A stretch of 10,347 nucleotides of DNA from an uncultured Devosia sp. (GCA_946480655.1 CAMLKN010000070.1:1-10347), one strand, 5' to 3'. Shown: positions 1 to 7,158, counted from the stretch's first letter. Notes: generated by a model not told the origin, from the letters alone. Numbers and translations: made by a program.

Positions 1-2
1 GG

Positions 3-284
3 GTGCTCTACAAGGGCCCTTACCTCAATTATGGCCAGATCGTCATTCTCAATACGGGCAGCGGCTACACCGCGCTCCTGGCCGGTCTTGAGACGGTTTC
101 GGCCGATATCGGCCAGTTCGTGCAGATGGGCGAGCCCGTCGGAACCATGGGATCACGCACAATTGGACGAACCGTGAGCACCAGCGCTGGAAACGATCAG
201 CCGACGCTTTATATTGAACTGAGACAGAACAACGAGCCCTTCGACCCGGCCGGGTGGTGGGCCAATAATGAACAGACGGGATAA
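3..284 (+). CDS. EnvC-type murein hydrolase activator, C-terminal fragment (5' end outside window)
   Basis: This is the last ~93 codons of a gene that begins upstream; the GTG at position 3 is an internal Val codon, not a start. The fragment is the C-terminal part of a LytM/M23 fold: a GPYLNYGQIVIL strand, YTALLAGL, a GQFVQMGEPVGTMG turn, then LYIELRQNNEPFDPAGWW, which matches the closing motif of EnvC-type proteins. Active M23 zinc peptidases carry HxH-type ligands in this region. Here the equivalent stretches read YTALLAG and LYIEL without histidine, so the domain looks catalytically dead. In E. coli, EnvC is a periplasmic, FtsEX-controlled activator of septal amidases, and the same role is inferred here. 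The coiled-coil N-terminus expected of EnvC lies outside the window and was not seen. The stop codon lies 7 nt before the preferred ctpA start, so the two genes are probably co-transcribed. Confidence 0.85.
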   Translation: MLYKGPYLNYGQIVILNTGSGYTALLAGLETVSADIGQFVQMGEPVGTMGSRTIGRTVSTSAGNDQPTLYIELRQNNEPFDPAGWWANNEQTG

Positions 285-291
285 ATCATCC

Positions 292-1731
292 ATGCGCCTG
301 CCCACTCTTCGCCTTGCCGCCCTTGCTGCGGCAGTGCTGGTGCCCGCCACCGTGCTGATCGCCCAGGATCAGGCGCCGGTCGATCCCGCACCGGCCGATC
401 CGGCCCCGGTCGAAGAGCAGATCGAACCCAATCCCAGCGGCGAAGAGGCCGAGCCCACGGCCGCCGAACGCGCTGCGGCCGAGGCCCGCGACCCGCTCGA
501 AATCTATGCCGACCTGAACCTCTTCGGCGAGATCTTTGATCGCATCCGCGCCGAATATGTCGATCCGCCGGATGAGCAGGAGCTGATCCGCGCCGCCATC
601 CAGGGCATGCTGACTTCGCTCGACCCGCATTCAGGCTACCTGCCGCCGGTCGAATATGCCGACATGCGCGAGGATACGTCCGGCCAGTTCGGCGGCCTGG
701 GCGTCGAGATCATCATGGAGGAGGACCTGATCAAGGTCGTCTCCCCGATCGACGACACCCCCGCCGCAAAGGCAGGCATCCTTGCCAATGACCTCATCTT
801 CGAGATCGACGGCCAGCCCGTGCAGGGCATGACCCAGGACGAGGCCGTCGAGAAGATGCGCGGACCGGTGGGCACCGAGGTCACCATTTCCGTGCTGCGC
901 GAAGGCGTGGCCGACCCGATCGAATTCACCCTGACCCGCGGCATCATCTCCATGCGCGCGGTGCGCTGGACCATGGAAGGCGGCGCCGAAGAAGGCGAAG
1001 GCGACATTGCCGTGCTGCGCCTCGCCCGCTTCTCCGAACAGGCCTTCGTGGGTATCGAGCGGGCCATCGAAGACATTTACGAGCAGCGCGAGGGCGTGGC
1101 GCCCAAGGGCATCATCCTCGACCTCAGGAACAACCCGGGTGGCCTGGTCGACCAGTCGGTCTATGTCGCCGATGCCTTCCTCAATCGCGGCGCGGTCGTC
1201 CTGACCCGTGGCCGCAGTGAAAGCGAAAGCGCCCGCTATGATGCGGTGCCCGATCCGCTTGACGCCAAGCTGGCCGATGTGCCGCTGGTCGTGCTGATCA
1301 ATGGCGGCTCGGCTTCGGCTTCCGAAATCGTGGCCGGCGCCCTGCAGGACCACAAGCGGGCCACCCTGGTGGGCACGCGGTCCTTCGGCAAGGGCTCGGT
1401 GCAGTCGATCATTTCGCTGGGCCCGGACGGCGCCATGCGCCTGACGACGGCGCGCTACTACACGCCCAACAACCGCTCCATCCAGGCCCTCGGCATTACC
1501 CCGGATATCGAGATCCGCCAGGTGGTGCCCGAGGAATTCCAGGGCCGCGACGAGATCATCGGCGAAGCCGGGCTGGAAGGACACATCACGGTCGAGGGCC
1601 AGGAAGAAAGCACGGTCGGGTCGTCGGTCTATGTGCCGGCCGAGCGGGCGGAAGATACCCAGCTCCAATATGCCATTCGCCTGATCAAGGGCGAGGAGAC
1701 CAACGAGGCCTATCCGCCGCAGGCCGAATAA
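292..1731 (+). CDS. ctpA: Carboxyl-terminal processing protease CtpA (S41 family)
   Basis: This is a periplasmic serine protease with a Ser/Lys dyad that trims C-termini or degrades envelope proteins. Numbering is from the ATG at 292. Residues 1-25 form a signal peptide (MRLPTLRLAALAAAVLVPAT). Residues ~28-66 are a Pro/Ala/Glu-rich linker. The N-terminal helical part includes GMLTSLDPHSGYLPP. A PDZ domain spans ~130-216, starting at GQFGGLGVEI and containing DDTPAAKAGI. The S41 core contains ILDLRNNPGGL, then NGGSASASEIVAGALQD with predicted nucleophile Ser342. SFGKGSVQ follows with general base Lys367 and Gln371, in the same 25- and 4-residue spacing as E. coli Prc. An in-frame ATG at 268 overlaps the upstream gene and adds eight residues (MNRRDKSS). 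I prefer 292 because it gives the short n-region usual in this family. Length (479 aa) is a little above typical rhizobial CtpA, owing to the linker and a C-terminal tail. Confidence 0.95.
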   Translation: MRLPTLRLAALAAAVLVPATVLIAQDQAPVDPAPADPAPVEEQIEPNPSGEEAEPTAAERAAAEARDPLEIYADLNLFGEIFDRIRAEYVDPPDEQELIRAAIQGMLTSLDPHSGYLPPVEYADMREDTSGQFGGLGVEIIMEEDLIKVVSPIDDTPAAKAGILANDLIFEIDGQPVQGMTQDEAVEKMRGPVGTEVTISVLREGVADPIEFTLTRGIISMRAVRWTMEGGAEEGEGDIAVLRLARFSEQAFVGIERAIEDIYEQREGVAPKGIILDLRNNPGGLVDQSVYVADAFLNRGAVVLTRGRSESESARYDAVPDPLDAKLADVPLVVLINGGSASASEIVAGALQDHKRATLVGTRSFGKGSVQSIISLGPDGAMRLTTARYYTPNNRSIQALGITPDIEIRQVVPEEFQGRDEIIGEAGLEGHITVEGQEESTVGSSVYVPAERAEDTQLQYAIRLIKGEETNEAYPPQAE

Positions 1732-1736
1732 GCAGC

Positions 1737-1767
1737 GCGGGCCGTGCTACACTCCGGCACGGCCCGC
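1737..1767 (+). terminator. Hairpin after ctpA (candidate terminator or attenuator)
   Basis: A perfect 11-bp GC-rich inverted repeat (1737-1747 with 1757-1767) encloses a 9-nt loop and starts 5 nt after the ctpA stop. The downstream tail (TTGATTCGGG) is only weakly T-rich, so intrinsic termination may be partial. Since the next gene is on the same strand 58 nt further on, it could act as an attenuator or as a 3'-end stabiliser rather than a full stop. Confidence 0.65.
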
Positions 1768-1825
1768 TTGATTCGGGTCATGAGCCGCGTGAAAGCAACC
1801 CGGACGGGGATGAGCGTATCGCCCA

Positions 1826-2953
1826 ATGGCCAATGATCTGTCCACGCCACTGACCGGTCGCCGAAGCCGCAAGCAGGCGCGTTCGGGGCGGTTTCACTTT
1901 CCCCTCGCGCGGCTGCTTTTCGCGCTCATCTTCCTGATCATTGGCGGCGTAGCCCTGCGGCTGATCCTGGTCGACGATCCCAATGGCGGCCGGCCGAGCC
2001 AGGACGTCGCCATCACCTCCACCCGTGACGGCAACAGCGTGGCCAACTCGGCGGCATCCCATCCCGCCACCATTACCGCCGATCCCGAGCAATATCCGGC
2101 GGGCAGCTCGATCGTAGCCGTCCCGGCACCGGCACCGGCCGAGCCGGGCCAGATCCCGGACCGTTTCGGGGCCCTGCCCGATCTCAGCGAAGAAACCTCC
2201 GCGGGCGCCATTCCGCGCATTTCGGGCACCGGCCTCAGACCCTTCGACGCCTATCGCCGCCCGGCCGAAGCGGCGCTTGCCAGTGGCGGACCGATGATCG
2301 CCGTGGTCGTCACCGGACTGGGGATCAACGAACAGGGTTCGCTCGACGCCATCGACCAACTGCCCGACGACGTTACTCTGGCCTTCGCCCCCTATGGCCG
2401 CTCGCTGCAGAACACCGTGGCTGCCGCCCGGGCGGCCGGGCACGAGGTGATGCTCGAAGTGCCGCTCGAGCCGTTCGACTATCCCCAGAACGATCCCGGC
2501 CCGCACACGATCCTGACCGGCGAGGCTCCGCGCGACAATCTCGAAAAGCTGTTCTGGCTGATGGCCCGTTTCGGCGGCTATTTCGGGGTGATCAACAATA
2601 TGGGCGCGCGCCTGACTGCCTCGGCGCAGGATTTCGGACCGGTGATGGAGGAATTCGGGGCGCGGGGCATCGGCTATCTCGACGACGGTTCATCCAACCG
2701 GTCCGTCGCGGCCCAGTTGGCTTCGGCCAATCGCGTCCCCTTCGCCCGCGCCGGCAGCATGATCGATGCCAACCCGGCGCGTGCATCCATTCTCTCAGCG
2801 CTTGCCAGCCTTGAAAGCCAGGCCATGGAACAGGGCAGTGCCATTGGTATTGTGAGCGCCCTGCCCATATCGGTGCAGGCCGTGTCCGACTGGGCGCAGG
2901 AACTGGATGCCAAGGGCATCGCCCTGGTGCCCGTTAGCGCCCTGATGAAGTAG
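1826..2953 (+). CDS. Divergent polysaccharide deacetylase family protein (YibQ/DUF610-like), membrane-anchored
   Basis: This is a 375-residue protein with a basic N-terminus (RRSRKQAR), one membrane segment at ~27-49 and no obvious cleavage site, so it is probably anchored with the rest in the periplasm. Residues ~50-150 are a low-complexity Pro/Ala/Asp-rich spacer. The conserved domain is at ~157-375, with MIAVVVTGLGIN, LPDDVTLAFAPYG, AAGHEVMLEVPLEPFDYP, NDPGPHTIL, INNMGARLT and RGIGYLDDG in family order. YibQ-type proteins share the NodB-like deacetylase fold but no substrate is established. As I recall the E. coli homologue, positions equivalent to its Asp pair (VIDDFG) and His (NHMG) are Thr-Gly and Asn here, so catalysis is doubtful. 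It sits between ctpA and rppH, with only 9 nt to rppH. The ATG at 1826 is chosen because the hydrophobic segment follows directly; its GGGGA sits rather far upstream (15 nt). Confidence 0.88.
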   Translation: MANDLSTPLTGRRSRKQARSGRFHFPLARLLFALIFLIIGGVALRLILVDDPNGGRPSQDVAITSTRDGNSVANSAASHPATITADPEQYPAGSSIVAVPAPAPAEPGQIPDRFGALPDLSEETSAGAIPRISGTGLRPFDAYRRPAEAALASGGPMIAVVVTGLGINEQGSLDAIDQLPDDVTLAFAPYGRSLQNTVAAARAAGHEVMLEVPLEPFDYPQNDPGPHTILTGEAPRDNLEKLFWLMARFGGYFGVINNMGARLTASAQDFGPVMEEFGARGIGYLDDGSSNRSVAAQLASANRVPFARAGSMIDANPARASILSALASLESQAMEQGSAIGIVSALPISVQAVSDWAQELDAKGIALVPVSALMK

Positions 2954-2962
2954 AGATCTGCA

Positions 2963-3502
2963 ATGACCACCAGCCGACCCGACCGGGAAGCCCTGCCCTA
3001 TCGCGATTGCGTCGGCGTCGCCGTCTTCAATGCCCATGGCAATGTATTCCTGGGGCACCGCAAGCCCGAGGGCGACCCGGACCAGTCGGCCCAGCAGGGC
3101 TTTGCCTGGCAGATGCCGCAGGGCGGCGTCGACAAGGGCGAGGACCCGCTGCGCGCAGCCCTGCGCGAGCTCTACGAGGAAACCAACATCACCTCGGTGA
3201 GCCTGCTCGCCGAGGCACCCGAATGGATCTATTACGACCTGCCCGACGAACTGGTCGGCCTTGCATGGAAGGGCAAGTATCGTGGGCAGCGCCAGCGCTG
3301 GTTTGCCTTCGCCTTCACCGGCCCCGACAGCGAGATCGACGTCACCCATCCCGGCGGCGGCAAGTTCAAGCCTGAATTCTCGACCTGGCGCTGGGAGAAG
3401 CTGACCAAGGCGCCATCGCTGATCGTGCCGTTCAAGCGGCCGGCCTATGAACAGGTGGTCGACGCCTTCCGGGATATTCCGCAGCGCTTCACCCATGTCT
3501 AG
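2963..3502 (+). CDS. rppH: RNA 5'-pyrophosphohydrolase RppH (Nudix; IalA/NudH type)
   Basis: This 179-residue cytoplasmic Nudix hydrolase removes pyrophosphate from 5'-triphosphate RNA ends and so starts RNase E-dependent decay. Relatives also cleave diadenosine polyphosphates, and in Bartonella this protein is IalA. The N-terminus reads LPYRDCVGVAVFNAHGNVFLGHR. The Nudix box at residues 54-76 starts GGVDKGE and ends RELYEETNI. Metal ligands are expected among Glu69, Glu72 and Glu73. WQMPQGG and KYRGQRQRWFAF are characteristic of the RppH/Ap4A-hydrolase branch. One departure is that the last Gly of the Nudix consensus (EExG) is Asn75. The gene starts 9 nt after the YibQ-like gene with only a weak purine-rich ribosome site, which suggests translational coupling. 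Length is normal for alphaproteobacterial RppH. Confidence 0.95.
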   Translation: MTTSRPDREALPYRDCVGVAVFNAHGNVFLGHRKPEGDPDQSAQQGFAWQMPQGGVDKGEDPLRAALRELYEETNITSVSLLAEAPEWIYYDLPDELVGLAWKGKYRGQRQRWFAFAFTGPDSEIDVTHPGGGKFKPEFSTWRWEKLTKAPSLIVPFKRPAYEQVVDAFRDIPQRFTHV

Positions 3503-3632
3503 AGCGCTTTCAGCAAAAGTGGACACCACTTTTGCGGTTCGAAAGCGTGACAGATCAAACAAGTAGAGCTCTCGTTCTGATTCCATCAGAACGAGAAATA
3601 CTCGAGAGCATCGGACTGAACCGGTCCGGTGC
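3503..3632 (+). repeat. Three-hairpin intergenic element, probable dispersed palindromic repeat
   Basis: Three consecutive inverted repeats fill most of the rppH-racemase gap. Hairpin 1: arms 3505-3511/3541-3547 (7 bp, perfect) surround 3513-3522/3526-3535 (10 bp, perfect, loop ACA). Hairpin 2: 3571-3581/3585-3595 (11 bp, perfect, loop TCC). Hairpin 3: 3608-3616/3624-3632 (9 pairs with one G-U, 7-nt loop). The alternative arms 3568-3574/3603-3609 would compete with hairpin 2. The element begins directly at the rppH stop and resembles, from memory, short palindromic repeats scattered between genes in Devosia and other Hyphomicrobiales. No second copy occurs in this window, so the repeat status is inferred. 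It is open in the racemase frame, which would mislead start calling. It could also fold at the 3' end of the rppH transcript; no T-tract is present. Confidence 0.7.
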
Positions 3633-3654
3633 GTCACCAAAGAGCGAAAACATT

Positions 3655-4344
3655 ATGAAGACCATCGGCCTCATTGGCGGGATGAGCTGGGAATCGAGCG
3701 CCCACTACTACGCCGCCATCAACCGCGAAACGGCGGCGCGGCTGGGCGGGCTGCATTCGGCACCGCTGATCCTCTATTCGGTGGACTTCGCGCCGATCGC
3801 CGCCATGCAGGCCGCGGGCCAATGGGACGAGGCCGGCCGCCAGCTCAATGCGATAGCGCACGCGCTTGAAGACGCCGGAGCCGGCGTGCTTGGCCTTGCC
3901 ACCAATACCATGCATGTCGTGGCCGATGCGGTGCGGAACGGGATAGACATTCCCTTCATTCACATTGCCGACCCGACGGCTGAGGCCTTGCTGGCAGACG
4001 GGTTCGACACGGTGGGGCTGCTCGGGACACGCTTCACCATGGAAATGGATTTCTACACGGACGGGCTGCGGAACCGCGGCCTCACCCCGCTGGTTCCCGA
4101 CGTGGACCGTACCAATCTCAACGGCATCATCTATGAGGAGCTGTGCAAGGGTATCGTCCGGGACGAGTCGCGAAGAGTTTACCAGGACGCCATTGCCCGC
4201 CTCGCCGCGCGCGGCGCCCAGGCGGTGATCCTGGGCTGCACCGAGATCTGCATGCTGATCGACGACAGCTCGAGCCCCTTGCCGACCTACGATACGACCG
4301 CGCTGCACGCCAGGGCGCTGGTCAGCGCCGCCTTGGCCGGGTAG
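3655..4344 (+). CDS. Aspartate/glutamate racemase family protein (YgeA-like)
   Basis: This 229-residue cofactor-independent amino-acid racemase is predicted to interconvert L- and D-aspartate or glutamate, possibly other amino acids, in the cytoplasm. It aligns end to end, from memory, with E. coli YgeA: MKTIGLIGGMSWESSAHYY, RLGGLHSAPLILYSVDF, LATNTMH, IPFIHIADPTAEA, GLLGTRFTMEMDFY, IIYEELCKGI and VILGCTEICML. The first half-site carries Thr83 where classical aspartate racemases have Cys, and the second has Cys195. The same Thr/Cys pairing is found in YgeA, so this is a subfamily trait rather than damage. The ATG at 3655 is chosen because homology begins there. Upstream in-frame codons as far as 3532 lie in the hairpin element. 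The neighbouring rppH and chemoreceptor give no pathway clue. A role in supplying D-amino acids is possible but not shown. Confidence 0.88.
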   Translation: MKTIGLIGGMSWESSAHYYAAINRETAARLGGLHSAPLILYSVDFAPIAAMQAAGQWDEAGRQLNAIAHALEDAGAGVLGLATNTMHVVADAVRNGIDIPFIHIADPTAEALLADGFDTVGLLGTRFTMEMDFYTDGLRNRGLTPLVPDVDRTNLNGIIYEELCKGIVRDESRRVYQDAIARLAARGAQAVILGCTEICMLIDDSSSPLPTYDTTALHARALVSAALAG

Positions 4345-4362
4345 AGCGGCACGCTCCCCCCG

Positions 4363-6525
4363 TCAGGCGGCCCGACGACCGCGGCCTGCCGCTTCGGCTT
4401 CGGCCTCCGCCAGGGTGAAGACGTCGACGATCATGTCGAGCGCGTGGGTCTGACCCTCGGTCTGCTCGATGACGGCATTGGTCTGTTCCACCAGCGAGGC
4501 ATTGTGCTGGGTCATCTGGTCGAGCGTACGCACGGCCGTGTTGACCTCCTCGATCGAGGCCGCCTGCTCGCGGCTGGCGCGGGCGATGGAGCGGACCAGT
4601 TCGCTGTTCTCGCTGACGGCATCGAGCATGGCCTTGAGCTTGTCGCTGGCCTCGCTCACGAGGCGCGAGCCACCCTTGACCTCTTCGGCGCTCTGTTCGA
4701 CCAGGGCCTTGACGTCGGCCGAGGCGCTGGCAGCGCTCTGGGCCAGGCGACGCACCTCGACGGCCACCACGGCAAAGCCCTTGCCGGCATCTCCCGCCCG
4801 GGCCGCCTCGACCGAGGCGTTGAGGGCGAGGAGATTGGTCTGGAAAGCGATGTCGTCGATCAGGCCGATGATGTTGGAAATCTTGGCCGAGGAGGCGGTG
4901 ATCCGCTCCATGGCCCCGGTCGCCTGGCCCATGACGGCGCCGCTGTCCGCAGCCGCCTTCGACACCATCTCGGCCTTGCCGGCAGCGTCTTCGGCCATGC
5001 CGGCATTGCTGGCCACAGTGGCCGCCAGCTCTTCCATGGCGGCCGAGGTTTCCTCGATGGTTGCCGCCTGGCGCGTGGTGCGCTCGCTGAGATCATTGGC
5101 GCCGCTCAGCAGCTCGCCGCTGGCCGTCCGCAGCGAGCGGGTTGTCACGCGCAACTGGCCCACCACATCGGCGAAGCGCTCCACCGTGCCGTTGAGGGCG
5201 ATGCGCAGATCCTCGAATTCGGGCGGGAAAGGCGATGTGATGGTGCTGGTGAGATCGCCCTCGGCAAGCTGCTTGAGACCCGCGCCGATGGCCGCAACGG
5301 AGGTCTTGCGGGCGGTGACGTCGGTGGCGAACTGCACCACCTTGTAGGGATTGCCATCGGCGTCGAAGATCGGGGTGAAAGTGCTCTGGATCCACACTTC
5401 CTGGCCATCCTTGGTGCGGCGGCGATATTCGCCGCTCTTGAAGGCGCCTTGGGCGAGGTCCATCCAGAATTGCTTGTAGCTCTGGCTGGCCGGGTCGGTA
5501 TCGAACAGGAAGAGCGCATTGGGCCGGCCGACAATGTCTTCGAGGCGATAACCGAGCAGAGCCAGGAAATTGTCATTGGCAGTCATGACGACCCCGTCGA
5601 GGTCGAACTCGGCCACGATCTGGCTGCGCGAAATGGCCTGCAGCTGGCCGGTATGGTCCGCTGCCTCGGCCAGGTGCTGGCGCGCCTGCGCATCGAGCGC
5701 AGCCTTTTCCACCGCATTGGCGCGGAACACTTCCACCGCCCGCGCCATGCCGCCGATTTCGTTGCGCCGGTCGGTGTAGGGCACGGACACGTCGAGGTCG
5801 CCCTCGGCCAGGGCCACCATGACCTGCTCGATCTCGGGGATCGGCCGCATCATCTTGCGCGCCGCGACCACCGCCGCGGTGCCGGACAGCAACAGCCCCA
5901 GGAAGCCGATGGCGCCAAGCACCATCATGGACTGGTTCAGGACCGCCACGATCGGCGCCCGGTCGACGGCAACCATCAGGGCGCCAATGACGGCCCCTTC
6001 GGCCGTGGCAATGGGCCTGTAACTGACCAGATACGTGACGCCATCAAGGTTCGCTTCCGTGCGGACCGCCTGATTGGCCTGGAGGGTCGCAAACGTCTCG
6101 GAGCCTGCCACGATGGTATCGCCCATGCGCCGTTCGCCCGCAGCGTCTACCATGCTGGTGCTGATGACCACCATATCGGGGCTGGTCTCGGGGTCGAAGT
6201 TGTAGACGGCCACATCCTGGCCCGCGACCGATGCGACGGCGTCAATCACGTCATTGGTGCGCAGGCGCGGCATGCTGCGGGCCGTCAGCGTTGCCACATT
6301 GCCGGTCTCGTCCAGCCCCACTTCGAGGTTGGGCAGATTGACCTGCAGGATTTGCGCGGCGATGCGGGTGGTATCGCGCAGGGCTGCAGTCTCGTCGTCG
6401 GCCACTGAACGGCTGAGGCTGAGATAGAGCCCGGCCAGCACAGCGATGATCGCCACGGCGATAGCGCCGATCGTCATGCTGGAAATGGCAAAGGTGAGGC
6501 GCATATTGCGCAGGAGTGAACCCAT
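4363..6525 (-). CDS. Methyl-accepting chemotaxis protein: TM-Cache-like-TM-HAMP-PAS-HAMP-MCP signal
   Basis: This 720-residue chemoreceptor relays a ligand signal to CheA/CheW. TM1 is at ~12-36. A periplasmic sensor at ~37-197 resembles single-Cache (sCache_3-like) domains, with VAVYNFDP and [13 protein letters not shown]2 is at ~200-222. HAMP is at ~222-275 ([20 protein letters not shown]). PAS is at ~297-405 ([49 protein letters not shown]). A second HAMP-like segment lies at ~407-460 ([13 protein letters not shown]), and the methylation/signalling helices at ~470-700. The hairpin tip reads [20 protein letters not shown] and continues [20 protein letters not shown]. The C-terminus ends RGRRAA without an NWETF-like CheR/CheB tether. 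The gene converges on the racemase with an 18-bp gap. A G-rich ribosome site precedes the ATG. No flagellar or che genes are in the window, so its signal and output are unknown. Confidence 0.95.
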   Translation of the reverse strand: MGSLLRNMRLTFAISSMTIGAIAVAIIAVLAGLYLSLSRSVADDETAALRDTTRIAAQILQVNLPNLEVGLDETGNVATLTARSMPRLRTNDVIDAVASVAGQDVAVYNFDPETSPDMVVISTSMVDAAGERRMGDTIVAGSETFATLQANQAVRTEANLDGVTYLVSYRPIATAEGAVIGALMVAVDRAPIVAVLNQSMMVLGAIGFLGLLLSGTAAVVAARKMMRPIPEIEQVMVALAEGDLDVSVPYTDRRNEIGGMARAVEVFRANAVEKAALDAQARQHLAEAADHTGQLQAISRSQIVAEFDLDGVVMTANDNFLALLGYRLEDIVGRPNALFLFDTDPASQSYKQFWMDLAQGAFKSGEYRRRTKDGQEVWIQSTFTPIFDADGNPYKVVQFATDVTARKTSVAAIGAGLKQLAEGDLTSTITSPFPPEFEDLRIALNGTVERFADVVGQLRVTTRSLRTASGELLSGANDLSERTTRQAATIEETSAAMEELAATVASNAGMAEDAAGKAEMVSKAAADSGAVMGQATGAMERITASSAKISNIIGLIDDIAFQTNLLALNASVEAARAGDAGKGFAVVAVEVRRLAQSAASASADVKALVEQSAEEVKGGSRLVSEASDKLKAMLDAVSENSELVRSIARASREQAASIEEVNTAVRTLDQMTQHNASLVEQTNAVIEQTEGQTHALDMIVDVFTLAEAEAEAAGRGRRAA

Positions 6526-6679
6526 GATCGTGCCCCCGTCGTCCGACCGCCCTTGGCCGGCGTCCGCTTTCCGCAGGCAGATTGCGCGGCAAGGGTTAAT
6601 CCAAGGTTGAGATCAGAAAAAATCTCGACATTTCAATGGCTTGCTCAAATGTTATGCGCAATGCCCATTTGGAAAGCAA

Positions 6680-6705
6680 GAAGGCCGCCCCGAGGGACGG
6701 CCTTC
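6680..6705 (-). terminator. Terminator-like hairpin downstream of atpC
   Basis: A perfect 8-bp stem (6680-6687 with 6698-6705) with a 10-nt GC-rich loop lies 27 nt past the atpC stop on the minus strand. Read in that direction it is followed by a moderately T-rich tail (TTGCTTTCC). It is the natural end of the atp operon and separates it from the chemoreceptor gene on the same strand. The plus-strand side also has a short T run (6713-6717), so it may be bidirectional. Confidence 0.7.
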
Positions 6706-6732
6706 GAAAGGATTTTTGAAGCGTGCCAGTGG

Positions 6733-7158
6733 TTAGTGCACGTGCGCGCCGTCGATATGCTGCGCCTCGATGGCGAGGTTGAGCAGGCCCGACACCACTT
6801 CCTGGGCATAGGACTTGTCCTCGGGCGTGGCGGCGCGGTTGAGTTCTTCCTCCGCCGCCTTGATCTGGGCCTGCAGATCGGCATGGTCGAATTCGGTGAA
6901 GGGCACGGACTGTTCGGCCAGGATGGTGAGGCCCGCCGGCGACACGTCGGCAAAGCCGCCCTTGACGAAATAGACGTCGGAGGCGCCACCGGTCTTGGTC
7001 ACGGTGATGAAACCGGGCTTCAGCGTCGTCATGAACGGCGCATGGTCGTCCATGACGGTGAAATAGCCTTCCGTGCCCGGCACCGTGACCGATACCACGG
7101 TTTCGGACAGCACCAGCCGCTCGGGCGACACGATCTCGATCTTGAGGCCTTCAGCCAT
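6733..7158 (-). CDS. atpC: F1F0 ATP synthase epsilon subunit
   Basis: This 141-residue central-stalk subunit couples gamma rotation to F1 and contacts the c-ring. The N-terminal beta-sandwich (~1-87) shows LKIEIVSPERLVLSETVVSV, GTEGYFTVMDDHAPFMTTL and VKGGFADVSPAGLTILAE, all typical. The C-terminal helical part (~90-130) is short and ends in a His-containing tail (DGAHVH). In E. coli the C-terminal helices can inhibit hydrolysis. In several alphaproteobacteria that role belongs to a separate zeta subunit, which is not encoded here. It is the last gene of the operon, separated from atpD by an unusually long 86-nt gap containing hairpins, and is preceded by a GGGA ribosome site. Length is normal for the order. 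Confidence 0.97.
   Translation of the reverse strand: MAEGLKIEIVSPERLVLSETVVSVTVPGTEGYFTVMDDHAPFMTTLKPGFITVTKTGGASDVYFVKGGFADVSPAGLTILAEQSVPFTEFDHADLQAQIKAAEEELNRAATPEDKSYAQEVVSGLLNLAIEAQHIDGAHVH

Noticed and set aside
631..1668. 345-codon open frame on the minus strand, opposite ctpA
   Set aside because: It is the antisense shadow of a well-supported S41 protease, with no domain or ribosome site.
3532..3654. 41-codon N-terminal extension of the racemase
   Set aside because: These codons are the hairpin element read in frame. Homology to racemases starts at the ATG at 3655.
4344..4356. 5-bp hairpin with a GCA loop between the convergent racemase and MCP genes
   Set aside because: The stem is too short and no T-run follows on either strand, so I do not call it a terminator.
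4444..6408. 654-codon open frame on the plus strand, opposite the chemoreceptor
   Set aside because: It is the reverse-frame shadow of the MCP gene, with the same skewed His/Gly/Arg-rich composition and no family motif.
6607..6628. Small GAGAT/ATCTC inverted repeat around an A-rich loop, upstream of the chemoreceptor
   Set aside because: Only 5 bp, and no good -35/-10 pair could be placed around it. It might be an operator but could easily be chance. No MCP promoter is called.
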